A stretch of 14,311 bases of DNA from Flavobacteriaceae bacterium (GCA_030613745.1 JAUWLK010000042.1:1-14311), one strand, 5' to 3'; counted from the stretch's first letter, positions 1 to 8,241 are shown. The notes: generated from the letters alone by a model not told the origin. Translations and numbers: made by a program.

Positions 1-680
1 TAGAAATTTCTTATGTAACATTAATGTCTGGTGCTTTTACCAAACCTGTTGCTTCAAAAATGTTAGGTGATCTTTTAGAAGAAAAAAATATAAAAGTAGT
101 TCCTGATTTTTATTTAGAACATGTTGACAACGATAATAAAAAAATTGTCTCTTATGATGAACAAGAAATTGATTTTGACATCTTAACTATTGTACCTGTA
201 AATATGGGTTCTGATATGATTGAACGAAGTGGCTTGGGAGATGACATGAATTATGTAAAAACAGATAAACACACCTTACAATCTGAGCATTTTGAAAATA
301 TTTTTATTCTTGGTGATGCTTCAAATATACCTACATCTAAAGCAGGGTCTGTTGCTCATTTTGCTGCCGAAATTTTGATGGAAAATCTTTTAGCAGCAAT
401 GGAAGGAAGAAAATTGCCAGCTAAATTTGATGGGCATGCAAACTGTTATATTGAAACAGGATATGGAAAAGGTGCTTTAATTGATTTTAATTATGAAACA
501 GAACCTCTTCCTGGTACATTCCCATTACCTGGAATTGGACCTTTTGGTTTATTAAAAAATACAAAAATGAATCATTACGGTAAAATTTTATTTAGATGGA
601 TTTATTGGCATATTTTACTGAAAGGTAAAGAATTACCTATTGAGGCAGATATGACAATGGCTGGAAAAAAACGAGTATAA
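1..680 (+). CDS. sqr: Sulfide:quinone oxidoreductase-type FAD-dependent oxidoreductase (C-terminal part, 5' end outside window)
   Basis: This reading frame is open from the first base (whole codons begin at base 3), so the true start lies upstream; the Met at 24 is internal. About 225 C-terminal residues are present. They contain the second FAD-binding motif typical of the pyridine nucleotide-disulfide oxidoreductase fold, ILGDAS followed by NIPTSKAG. Next comes the family block GHANCYIETGYGKG (cysteine codon at 444-446), which lines up with the third redox cysteine of sulfide:quinone oxidoreductases. A basic, aromatic C-terminal stretch (HYGKILFRWIYWHILL) fits membrane-surface attachment. 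SQRs oxidise sulfide to sulfane sulfur or polysulfide and reduce quinone at the membrane. The following DUF1641, TusE/DsrC and DsrE2 genes support a sulfur role. The other catalytic cysteines would be in the missing half, so a related flavoprotein without SQR activity cannot be ruled out. Confidence 0.75.
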   Translation, partial: EISYVTLMSGAFTKPVASKMLGDLLEEKNIKVVPDFYLEHVDNDNKKIVSYDEQEIDFDILTIVPVNMGSDMIERSGLGDDMNYVKTDKHTLQSEHFENIFILGDASNIPTSKAGSVAHFAAEILMENLLAAMEGRKLPAKFDGHANCYIETGYGKGALIDFNYETEPLPGTFPLPGIGPFGLLKNTKMNHYGKILFRWIYWHILLKGKELPIEADMTMAGKKRV

Positions 681-692
681 TCTAATAACGAA

Positions 693-1373
693 ATGGAAGA
701 TAAAAATATACAATCGCAAATAGATGCACTCGATAAAAAGTTAGATTTAATACTTGGGTATGTACACCAACAAAAATTAAATTCAACTATGGTTCAAGAT
801 TTAGTGAGCGATTTAAGCATCATCGGAAAAGATGCTTATGACTCAACCGTTGAAGAACTTGATAAAAGACAGGTAGAACTAGATCCATCAGAACTTACTG
901 GTTTGGCAGTTTCCTTTTTAAGAAATATTGGAAATATCAAATTAGTAATGGACACACTTGAAATGGCAGTTGATCTAAGTAAAGAAGTTGGACCAATTGC
1001 TAATGAAGTAATCATTGACTTTACCAAACAATTAAATACATTTGAACAAAAGGGATATTTCGCATTCTTTAAAGAGGTAGGGCCTATAATGGATAATATT
1101 GTTACCGGTTTCTCACCTGAAGATCTAAGAGAACTGGCTGATAGTATAGTTACAATTCTATCAATTGTAAAAGAGATGACACAACCTGAAGTACTTGGTA
1201 CTATGGAAAATGCAATTAAAGCATTTAATAGTATGGAAACAGAAAGTGTACCATCTTATTCTATATGGAGAGTTATGAAAGAAATGAATAGCCCGGAAAT
1301 GAAAAAAGCACTTGGGTTTGGTATTACATTTATGAAAAATGTATCAAAAGATATAAAAATAAAAGAAGAATAA
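693..1373 (+). CDS. DUF1641 domain protein, probable partner of the upstream flavoprotein
   Basis: A 226-residue, mostly helical, acidic protein with no signal peptide and no clear transmembrane helix. The N-terminus (residues 1-30) looks like a short coiled coil (repeated I/L spacing with D/K). The C-terminal portion, around SIWRVMKEMNSPEMKKALGF, matches the DUF1641 signature as I know it: a helix, then S/DPE, then a K/R-ALGF helix. The gene starts 12 bases after the SQR-like stop and 24 bases before the TusE gene, so it is co-transcribed. DUF1641 proteins are known next to FAD/NAD-dependent oxidoreductases and formate dehydrogenase genes, but their biochemical role is not established. No cysteine is present, which argues against it being a sulfur carrier. 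A scaffold or membrane-recruitment role for the flavoprotein is inference only. Confidence 0.75.
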   Translation: MEDKNIQSQIDALDKKLDLILGYVHQQKLNSTMVQDLVSDLSIIGKDAYDSTVEELDKRQVELDPSELTGLAVSFLRNIGNIKLVMDTLEMAVDLSKEVGPIANEVIIDFTKQLNTFEQKGYFAFFKEVGPIMDNIVTGFSPEDLRELADSIVTILSIVKEMTQPEVLGTMENAIKAFNSMETESVPSYSIWRVMKEMNSPEMKKALGFGITFMKNVSKDIKIKEE

Positions 1374-1397
1374 TAACTAATTAAAATAACAAATATT

Positions 1398-1709
1398 ATG
1401 GCTGAAAAAACAATAGCTGGAGTACAAGTAAACGTTTCAGATGATGGATATCTTGAAGATATGTCTCAATGGAATAAAGAAATAGCAAAAGAAATTGCAA
1501 GTGAAATAGGTATCGAACTAACAGACAAACACTTTGATGTGATCAACTACTTACGTGAAAAAACAGAAGCTAGTGAATCATTATCTATTAGAAGCGTTGG
1601 TAAATCAGGAATTATTGATGTGAAAGGATTATATAAGTTATTCCCAAAAGGACCTTTAAAATTCTCTTCAAAAATAGCTGGAATACCTAAACCAACAAGT
1701 TGTATTTAA
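1398..1709 (+). CDS. tusE: TusE/DsrC/DsvC-family sulfur carrier protein, single C-terminal cysteine
   Basis: A 103-residue cytosolic protein close to the usual family length (E. coli TusE is 109). The N-terminal GYLEDMSQWN and the C-terminal LYKLFPKGP followed by KIAGIPKPTSCI are the family signatures. The penultimate Cys102 is the conserved persulfide-carrying residue. The second cysteine that dissimilatory DsrC proteins carry 11 residues earlier is Ser91 here, so this is the TusE-like, one-cysteine form. Proteins of this family accept sulfane sulfur from DsrE-type partners, and the next gene encodes one. In E. coli TusE serves tRNA thiolation with TusBCD, none of which is visible here; the location downstream of an SQR-type gene suggests handling of sulfide-derived sulfur instead. 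The start at 1398 is the only in-frame ATG giving the family N-terminus. Confidence 0.88.
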   Translation: MAEKTIAGVQVNVSDDGYLEDMSQWNKEIAKEIASEIGIELTDKHFDVINYLREKTEASESLSIRSVGKSGIIDVKGLYKLFPKGPLKFSSKIAGIPKPTSCI

Positions 1710-1726
1710 TTTTTAAATAATATAAT

Positions 1727-2230
1727 ATGGATTCAAAAGAAAAAAAACCTTTAGAAAAGGTATGTATGATTTGTGCTAAAGGATCTTTAGAAGATGTTTA
1801 TGCAACCTTAGTTATGGCAAATGGTGCTGTTATGGAAGGAATTGAAACCAAGGTATTTTTCACTTTCTTTGGTCTTGATGGAATTACTAAAAAATCAATG
1901 AATCACTTGCATACAGCAACAACAGGTAACCCTGCAATGCGTATGCCTGGTGGATTACCTTTTCCTACCATGCTTGGTGGATTACCTGGTGTAGAGTCTG
2001 CTGTTTCTAAAATGATGAGAAAACAAATGGAAGAATTAGACATGCCACCTGTAGATGAATTTTTAGAATTAATTACTGCTGGTGGTGGTGAAATTTATGC
2101 ATGTAAATTAGCTATGGATATGTTTAAATTAGATTTAAAAGATCTATCTGATGAAGTTTCAGCAGTTTTAACTATTGGTGAGTTTTATGAAATGTGTGAT
2201 GGAGATAGAACTCAAATTATTTTTACATAA
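1727..2230 (+). CDS. DsrE/DsrF/DrsH-like (DsrE2-type) sulfur-transfer protein
   Basis: A 167-residue protein with the DsrE2 pattern: a first beta strand with KVCMICAKG, then LEDVYATLVMANGAVMEGIE, the FFTFFGLDGI strand, a methionine/glycine-rich middle (residues about 70-105), and EIYACKLAMDMF with the conserved Cys126 before the last Rossmann-like segment. Additional cysteines are Cys13, Cys16 and Cys157. DsrE-type proteins carry persulfide sulfur and exchange it with TusA or DsrC/TusE partners. The TusE gene ends 17 bases upstream, so the two probably act as donor and acceptor. The Gly/Met/Pro-rich middle is hydrophobic and may associate with membrane, as suggested for DsrE2 proteins. It is the last gene of its operon: a strong hairpin terminator begins 20 bases after the stop codon. 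Direction of sulfur flow is inference. Confidence 0.85.
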   Translation: MDSKEKKPLEKVCMICAKGSLEDVYATLVMANGAVMEGIETKVFFTFFGLDGITKKSMNHLHTATTGNPAMRMPGGLPFPTMLGGLPGVESAVSKMMRKQMEELDMPPVDEFLELITAGGGEIYACKLAMDMFKLDLKDLSDEVSAVLTIGEFYEMCDGDRTQIIFT

Positions 2231-2250
2231 TTTTTCATTCTTATTATCAT

Positions 2251-2279
2251 AAAAAAAGCTGTTTAAAACAGCTTTTTTT
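2251..2279. terminator. Bidirectional intrinsic terminator between the sulfur and efflux operons
   Basis: Thirteen-base perfect arms AAAAAAAGCTGTT and AACAGCTTTTTTT flank a 3-base TAA loop. The hairpin gives a U-tract on either strand. It sits 20 bases after the DsrE2 stop (+ strand) and 16 bases after the efflux outer-membrane gene stop (- strand), so it can end both convergent operons. Confidence 0.9.
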
Positions 2280-2295
2280 ATGTAAATCCTTTCGG

Positions 2296-3882
2296 CTATT
2301 TATTTTTTCTTGCCAGTTTACGTTGTTCTTTTTCTAATTTTCTTTGAGCTCTTGCTTCTTCTTTTCTTGTTTGCTTTTGCTCAGGTGTTAAATGCAGATC
2401 AACAATTTGCCCTTGATAGATCAAAGTATCCTTATCAATTGTATTGATATCAATATTTTCTTCTTCAACTTTTTGTTGTGCATATTTATTTAATTCATCT
2501 TTAGTTATCCATCCACCACCTAATGATTTATATAAATTCACGTAAGCATTTAATAAACGTTGGTAATTTTCTGAATAAGCTAATCTGGCATCAAATTCTA
2601 CTCTTTGATTTTCAATCACTTCTAAATAACTGGTCACACCTTGATAATATCTTTCTCTGGACAAAAAACTTGCATTACTAGCTGCCTCCAACATCATATT
2701 ATTTGCAATTAGTTCTTCTCTTAAAGTAGATAACGAAATAAGAGAATTATCTACTTCTAATAAGGCATTAAGTACCGTATTTTCATAAGTCAATAAAGCT
2801 TGCTTTGCTTTTTCTCTTTCCATATCAACTCTTCTGGCATTTTTACCCCATTCAAATAATGGCCCCAATAAACTTGCTCCGGCACTCCATCCTAAACCGT
2901 TAGAAACTAAATTTGATAAATCATTACTTCCTAAACCTAATAATCCTGTTAAACTAATAGACGGAAATCGCATAGCTTGAGCCACTCCTATTCTCGCATT
3001 CTGAGATCTGTACAATTGCTCTGATTGCATAATATCTGGGCGACGCTGTAATATTTCAGAAGGAATTCCTGTTGGAATAGTGTCTGGTAAAGTGTATTCT
3101 CGTAAAGTCTTTAAAGTAGGTATTGAATCTGGATTCTTACCTAACAAAATACTCAGGTTATGTTCTGTAAATGCTATAGACCTTTTAAATTGTGGAATAG
3201 AAACCTGAGAAATTGCTTTTTGTATTTGAGCTTGATTAACATCAATAATATGCGTATATCCTTCGTCAAATCTGGCCTGTATAATTTGCAATGTACTATC
3301 TCTTAATGCCCAGGTACTTTCTGATATTTGTAAACGTGCTTTATAATCGATCAGCTGAAAATAGTTAAATGCCACCTCACTGATCAAAGCAATTTCAATG
3401 GCTCTTTTTCCATAAAATGAAGCCAACAAATCAGCTTTTGCAGATTCTGTACTTCTTCTGAATTTACCCCAAAAATCAAGTTCCCAATTTACAACACCTG
3501 CTGCATTAAATGATTGAAAAGAATTATCAACTGGAATACCTAAAAATTGATTTGAAGAATTTGCTCCAGCTTGAATTCCAAATTTGGGACCAAAATCTGC
3601 TTTATTATAACCAACATTTGCTCTCGCTTGTTCAATCCTACTTGCTGCAATTTGCACATTTTTATTTTCACGTAAGGCTGTCACAATTAAGGTATCCAAT
3701 ACCGGATCATTAAAAAGATCCCACCAATTCAAATTAATAATACTATCGGATTTACTTGTAATATATCTGAATGATTGCGAAGTTTTGCCTTCAGGTTCAT
3801 GAAAATTTGGTCCAACTGCACATGCCTGTACCAAAAAAATGACAATCAATATTAAAATATATGTTTTTATATTCTTTTTCAT
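2296..3882 (-). CDS. Outer-membrane efflux lipoprotein, TolC/OprM (NodT) family
   Basis: A 528-residue outer-membrane factor for RND efflux. The signal sequence has basic residues and a hydrophobic run ending in VQAC, a lipobox with lipidation site Cys21, followed by the family start AVGPNFHEPE. The body shows the two outer-membrane efflux repeats with INLNWWDLFNDPVLD near the N-terminus, NWELDFWGKFRRSTESAKAD, RRPDIMQSEQLYRSQNARIG and the closing ALGGGW-type motif (LYKSLGGGW). These form the trimeric channel and periplasmic tunnel. It is the last gene of the operon, starting 2 bases after the RND pump stop. Unusually, about 70 residues follow the GGGW motif (residues 459-528). They end in a highly charged Lys/Arg/Glu/Gln helix; canonical OprM-type proteins end shortly after this point. 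The start at 3882 is fixed by the lipoprotein signal. Confidence 0.93.
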   Translation of the reverse strand: MKKNIKTYILILIVIFLVQACAVGPNFHEPEGKTSQSFRYITSKSDSIINLNWWDLFNDPVLDTLIVTALRENKNVQIAASRIEQARANVGYNKADFGPKFGIQAGANSSNQFLGIPVDNSFQSFNAAGVVNWELDFWGKFRRSTESAKADLLASFYGKRAIEIALISEVAFNYFQLIDYKARLQISESTWALRDSTLQIIQARFDEGYTHIIDVNQAQIQKAISQVSIPQFKRSIAFTEHNLSILLGKNPDSIPTLKTLREYTLPDTIPTGIPSEILQRRPDIMQSEQLYRSQNARIGVAQAMRFPSISLTGLLGLGSNDLSNLVSNGLGWSAGASLLGPLFEWGKNARRVDMEREKAKQALLTYENTVLNALLEVDNSLISLSTLREELIANNMMLEAASNASFLSRERYYQGVTSYLEVIENQRVEFDARLAYSENYQRLLNAYVNLYKSLGGGWITKDELNKYAQQKVEEENIDINTIDKDTLIYQGQIVDLHLTPEQKQTRKEEARAQRKLEKEQRKLARKNK

Positions 3883-3884
3883 CT

Positions 3885-6800
3885 TTATGATTTTGACGAT
3901 TCTAAATGCGTTAATTTTTCCAAATCTCTTTTCTTTTCATAACCTGCTATTTTACCAATAAATACAAAAAGCATAGGGTATAAAAACACTCCTAAGAATG
4001 TTGCTAACGCCATTCCTCCTAAAAGTGCCATTCCCATAACTTTTCTAGCTTCAGCTCCAGATCCAGAAGCAATAACCAATGGAAAAACCCCTAAAATAAA
4101 TGAGAATGCCGTCATTAATATAGGTCTAAATCTTGATTTTGCTGCTGCCATCGCTGCATCAAAAAGACTCAATCCTTTTTTAAATTCGTCATTGGCAAAT
4201 TCTACAATTAAGATCGCATTTTTAGCTGCCATACCTATCAGCATGACAAAAGATACTTGTGCAAAAATATTATTTTCAAAGGTTGGACTGATTAACCTTC
4301 CAACCCAAAGTGCAAATAAGGCTCCAAAAATTGCAAATGGTGTTCCCATTAAAATGGCAAATGGTAAAGACCAACTTTCATATTGTGCAGCTAATATTAA
4401 AAATACAAACACCAAGGAAAAAGTAAGAATTACACCCAATGAACCAGAAGCTTTTTCTTCTTGAAAAGACATCGCATTCCAGGTATATCCCATATCAGTT
4501 GGTAGTACCTCTGCAGCAACTTCTTTTAAAGCGTTTCTCGCATCATCTGAAGTATAACCTTCAGCAGGAGTTCCTGTTACCTCCACAGATCTATACAAAT
4601 TAAACCGAGTTGTATAATCGGGACCAGAAATTGGTTTTATTGTAGCTACTGTCGATAAAGGAACCATATCTCCACTATTATTCTTAATAAAGAATTTATT
4701 AATTCCTGTTTCATCAACACGGTATTCGGGTTCGGCTTGAATATATGTTTTATACAAACGCCCAAATCTTGTGAAATCATTTACATAAGCTCCTCCCATA
4801 AAAGCACCAATAGTGGTATAAAGATCATTCAATTTTATTCCTAGTTTTAAGGCTTTTTCTTTATCAATATCTAAAAATCGCTGCGGAACAGTCGCTTGAA
4901 AAGTGGTACTAGCTCTACCAATTTCTGGTCGTTCATTAGCAGCCTTTATAAACTTCATCGTATTTTGCGAAAGATATTGAGGGGTGTTTCCTACTCTATC
5001 TTGAATCATAATACTATAACCTGAACCATTTCCTAAACCAGGAATTGCAGGAGGTCCAAATGCAAAAGCCTGCGCTCCTTTAATACCAAAAGCAAGTTTT
5101 TTATTTATATCTAAGATAACTTCTTCGGCTGTTCGATTTCTATCTGACCATTCCGTCATAGAAACAAATAAGAATCCTGTATTAGAAATCATTGCACCGG
5201 AAAGAATACTATAACCTGTTGCAGTTGTTATATATTCTACTTCAGGAACTTCCATCAATAGTTGTTCGATTTGTTTGGTGACAACATCAGAACGTTGAAT
5301 AGATGCTGCATTAGGTAACTGAACATTCACAAAAAAATACCCCATATCTTCCTCAGGAATAAATCCCCCGGGAACCAAACTTCCAAAAATACCAGCACCA
5401 ACGGTCATCAATAAAATAAAAATAACTGAGCGTTTTAATTTCCTAGACACAATATTGGTAAAACTCATATAGGAATCTGTTGTTTTATCCATTCCTTTAT
5501 TGAACTTTCCGAAAAACCAACCCAACGGGCCTTTATATGGTTTGGGTTCTTTTAATAATAATGAACATAAGGCTGGACTCAATGACAATGCATTAACCGA
5601 AGACACTAATACAGATACTACAATCGTAATTGCAAATTGCTGATACAACAATCCGGTTATTCCGGCCATACCTGCTACTGGAATAAACACAGCAACCAAT
5701 ACTAAAGTGGTTGCTATAATTGGAGCAGTAACTTTTGACATCGCATCTAAAGTCGCTTCTTTAGCTTTCATCCCTCTAGCAATATTTACCTGAACAGCTT
5801 CAACCACTACAATGGCATCATCTACCACAATACCAATAGCTAAAACCAATCCGAGGAGCGATAATACATTTATCGTAAATCCTAATCCGGGAAAGAAAAT
5901 AAACGCCCCAACAAGTGAAACTGGAATCGCTAAGGTTGGAATTAAAGTTGCCCTCCAATCTTGAATAAAAATAAACACAACCAATATCACTAAAAGTAAC
6001 GCGATAATCAGCGTTACAACAATATCTTTAATACCAGCATCAATAGCTTTGGTTGTATCTAAGGAAATACTGTATTCTACGCTTTCAGGAAACTCTTTAG
6101 ACAAAATTTCCATTTCAGATTTTATAGTTGCAGCCAGTTCTGTAGCATTAGACCCAGGTGCTTGATACAAGGAAATAATTCCTGCTGTTTTCCCATCTAA
6201 CCTCGCTCTCATATTATAGCTCTCTACTCCTAGATTTATTGTAGCTACATCTTTTAATTTTATTTGAGATCCATCAGATTGTGTTCTAACTATAATATCA
6301 CCAAAGGCTTCTTCAGAATTAAAGCGTTCTGGTAATCGAACTGTATAGGTAAATTCTGTTCCAGGAGGCGCAGGTTCTGCACCAAATTTTCCACCAGGAA
6401 CAATAATATTTTGTTCGTTAATGGCATTGATAATTTCAGGAACTGTAAGTCCTAATTGAGATAATCGATCTGGTTTAACCCAAATTCGCATTGAATAATC
6501 GGAAGCCCCTAACACATCAACTCTACCTATCCCTTTTATCCTTGCTAATTTATCTTTAATGTTAATCAAGGCATAGTTTCCTAGAAAATCTTGATCATAC
6601 CTCCCATCTGAAGTTAATGTTACTAACATTAAAATATTGGGTAATGATTTTTGTGTTGTTACTCCAAATTTTGTTACAGAAGCGGGTAATTTTGCTGATG
6701 CTGCCGACACTTTATTTTGTGCCAAAACCGTATTCATATCAGGATCAGTCCCTACGTCAAACGATATATCTATAGACATAGATCCATCATTGGCATTGGT

Positions 6801-7052
6801 AGATTTTATGTAGATCATATTATCTACCCCGTTAATTTGTTGCTCTAAAGGTGTGGCAACAGACTCTTCAACACTTATGGCATTTGCCCCAGTATAATTG
6901 GCTCTTACTTGCACAATAGGAGGTGTAAGGTTTGGGTATTGTTCAATAGGTAACCCTATTAAAGATACAGTTCCTACAATTACAATTACAATTGCTATAA
7001 CAATAGCTACAATAGGGCGATGTACAAAAAAGTTTCCTTTATTTTCAGCCAT
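3885..7052 (-). CDS. RND multidrug efflux permease, HAE1 (AcrB/MexB) family
   Basis: A 1055-residue inner-membrane drug/proton antiporter, the expected length for the HAE1 family (AcrB is 1049). The N-terminal FFVHRPIVAIVIA begins TM1, followed by the porter domain and the helix bundles around residues 340-500 and 870-1040. All proton-relay residues are present: Asp411 and Asp412 in GIVVDDAIVVVE, Lys944 in AAKNAILIVEFA, Arg974 and Thr981 in RFRPILMT (equivalents of AcrB D407, D408, K940, R971 and T978). It should pump hydrophobic or amphiphilic compounds from periplasm and inner membrane to the outer-membrane channel. The conserved DD pair and drug-type porter sequence argue against a heavy-metal (CusA-type) pump. 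It is separated by 2 bases from the adaptor gene upstream and 2 bases from the channel gene downstream, so the three parts are translated together. The actual substrate cannot be read from the sequence. Confidence 0.96.
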   Translation of the reverse strand: MAENKGNFFVHRPIVAIVIAIVIVIVGTVSLIGLPIEQYPNLTPPIVQVRANYTGANAISVEESVATPLEQQINGVDNMIYIKSTNANDGSMSIDISFDVGTDPDMNTVLAQNKVSAASAKLPASVTKFGVTTQKSLPNILMLVTLTSDGRYDQDFLGNYALINIKDKLARIKGIGRVDVLGASDYSMRIWVKPDRLSQLGLTVPEIINAINEQNIIVPGGKFGAEPAPPGTEFTYTVRLPERFNSEEAFGDIIVRTQSDGSQIKLKDVATINLGVESYNMRARLDGKTAGIISLYQAPGSNATELAATIKSEMEILSKEFPESVEYSISLDTTKAIDAGIKDIVVTLIIALLLVILVVFIFIQDWRATLIPTLAIPVSLVGAFIFFPGLGFTINVLSLLGLVLAIGIVVDDAIVVVEAVQVNIARGMKAKEATLDAMSKVTAPIIATTLVLVAVFIPVAGMAGITGLLYQQFAITIVVSVLVSSVNALSLSPALCSLLLKEPKPYKGPLGWFFGKFNKGMDKTTDSYMSFTNIVSRKLKRSVIFILLMTVGAGIFGSLVPGGFIPEEDMGYFFVNVQLPNAASIQRSDVVTKQIEQLLMEVPEVEYITTATGYSILSGAMISNTGFLFVSMTEWSDRNRTAEEVILDINKKLAFGIKGAQAFAFGPPAIPGLGNGSGYSIMIQDRVGNTPQYLSQNTMKFIKAANERPEIGRASTTFQATVPQRFLDIDKEKALKLGIKLNDLYTTIGAFMGGAYVNDFTRFGRLYKTYIQAEPEYRVDETGINKFFIKNNSGDMVPLSTVATIKPISGPDYTTRFNLYRSVEVTGTPAEGYTSDDARNALKEVAAEVLPTDMGYTWNAMSFQEEKASGSLGVILTFSLVFVFLILAAQYESWSLPFAILMGTPFAIFGALFALWVGRLISPTFENNIFAQVSFVMLIGMAAKNAILIVEFANDEFKKGLSLFDAAMAAAKSRFRPILMTAFSFILGVFPLVIASGSGAEARKVMGMALLGGMALATFLGVFLYPMLFVFIGKIAGYEKKRDLEKLTHLESSKS

Positions 7053-7054
7053 AA

Positions 7055-8203
7055 CTATTGTTTGTTAGTTGATTTATTGTCGTATTCTGTAACAACAGGA
7101 ATCACTTCCATTCCAGGTCTTGCTTTTTGCAACCCTTCCAATATAACTTTATCTCCTTTTTCAATTCCTTCTTTTATAATTGTAAACCCTGGTATTTTTT
7201 CTCCAATGATAACCTGAACGGTTTCCACTTTGTTTTCTGCATTTACCACCAAAACTGAATACTGCCCTTGAAGTTCAGATACACATTTCTGAGGAACAAT
7301 GAGCGCATCATTAACATCCATTACTTTAATTTTTACTCTGGCAAATTGCCCTGGGCGAATAATTCCCATTGGGTTTGGAAAAGAAGCTTGCAATAATATA
7401 GTTCCTGTTGTAGCATCAACATTTCTATCAATAAAATCTATTTTACCTTTTTGATCGAATAAAGTACCATCTGATAAAATCAATTCTACTTCAACTTTAT
7501 TTTCACTTCTTTGTATTTTTTTCTTCGATCCATCAGCATAAGATCTTGCTGCTCTTAAATATTCATTTTCTGAAAGAAAAAATTGAACTCTTATAGTTTT
7601 TATATTAGATACCGTATTTAAAATTACAGGGTTTGGGTCTTTTCCTACAAATTCACCTTCCCGAGCTAATGTTCTACCAATAATCCCATTTATTGGAGAT
7701 AAAATTCTTGTATAACTTAAATTAATTTTAGCAATATTTAATTCAGCATTAGCTGCATTTAACGAAGATATGGAAGCATCTCTTTGTGCTAGAGCCATAT
7801 CTAATTCTCGCTTACTTACAGCATCCATTTCAGCAAGAGGTTTTACTCTTTTTAAATCACTTTCTGTTTGTGTCACAATCGTGTTTGCCTGAGCTACCAT
7901 ACTTTGTTTTGCAACAACAGCCTCTTTAAAAGGTGCAGGATCAATCACATACAATAGATCTCCTTTTTTTATTCTACTCCCTTCTTTAAAATGAATTTCT
8001 TCCAAATAGCCTTCCACTCTTGCTCTAATTGGAATATCTTTTTCCCCGTAAACTTGCCCAACAAATTCTTCATAAATAGGTACAGTTTTAGGAACAACTT
8101 GATAAACGTTAATTTCTTGTGGTGGCGGAACTTGTTGTTCTTTATCTTTACAGGATAAAAAAATAAATAAAGAAATGATTAAAAAAGTAATTCTTATTTT
8201 CAT
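7055..8203 (-). CDS. RND efflux periplasmic adaptor lipoprotein (AcrA/MexA family)
   Basis: A 382-residue membrane-fusion protein that links the RND pump to the outer-membrane channel. The N-terminus is a lipoprotein signal with a hydrophobic core and lipobox FLSC, giving lipidation at Cys18. Domains in order: first lipoyl half (about 56-90, with IRARVEGYLEEIHFKEG and GDLLYVIDP), an alpha-helical hairpin (about 92-160, short and with regular Ala/Gln spacing), second lipoyl half (about 160-198, RILSPINGIIGR), beta-barrel (about 200-290), and the membrane-proximal domain. This is the classical HlyD_D23/AcrA arrangement. It is the first gene of the three-gene operon, and the upstream region carries the candidate promoter and operators at 8217-8295. 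The start at 8203 is fixed by the signal peptide. Confidence 0.95.
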   Translation of the reverse strand: MKIRITFLIISLFIFLSCKDKEQQVPPPQEINVYQVVPKTVPIYEEFVGQVYGEKDIPIRARVEGYLEEIHFKEGSRIKKGDLLYVIDPAPFKEAVVAKQSMVAQANTIVTQTESDLKRVKPLAEMDAVSKRELDMALAQRDASISSLNAANAELNIAKINLSYTRILSPINGIIGRTLAREGEFVGKDPNPVILNTVSNIKTIRVQFFLSENEYLRAARSYADGSKKKIQRSENKVEVELILSDGTLFDQKGKIDFIDRNVDATTGTILLQASFPNPMGIIRPGQFARVKIKVMDVNDALIVPQKCVSELQGQYSVLVVNAENKVETVQVIIGEKIPGFTIIKEGIEKGDKVILEGLQKARPGMEVIPVVTEYDNKSTNKQ

Positions 8204-8216
8204 TTAAAAGATTTTT

Positions 8217-8233
8217 ATTATTAGACTAATAAT
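8217..8233. promoter_or_regulatory. Perfect 17-base palindrome, candidate repressor operator of the efflux operon
   Basis: Eight-base arms ATTATTAG and CTAATAAT surround one central A, with no mismatches. The site lies 13 bases upstream of the adaptor start codon and directly touches a -7-like element on its promoter side. It would therefore cover the predicted transcription start. That position and symmetry fit a dimeric TetR- or MarR-type repressor. The protein that binds is not encoded in the window. Confidence 0.6.
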
Positions 8234-8241
8234 CAAATATA
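8234..8241 (-). promoter_or_regulatory. Bacteroidota -7 promoter element candidate for the efflux operon
   Basis: On the minus strand this reads TATATTTG, a full match to the Bacteroidota -7 consensus TAnnTTTG. The predicted start would be near 8228, giving a leader of about 25 bases before the adaptor ATG. No TTG-type -33 box is found 17-23 bases upstream, so the promoter looks weak or factor-dependent. Confidence 0.45.

Noticed and set aside
24..26. ATG at 24 as the start of the first gene
   Set aside because: The frame stays open to the window edge upstream, and the protein would lack the first FAD-binding half of the family, so this Met is internal.
4192..4464. 90-codon open frame on the + strand inside the RND pump gene
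   Set aside because: It is antisense to a fully conserved RND coding region and resembles no known protein; it is a shadow.
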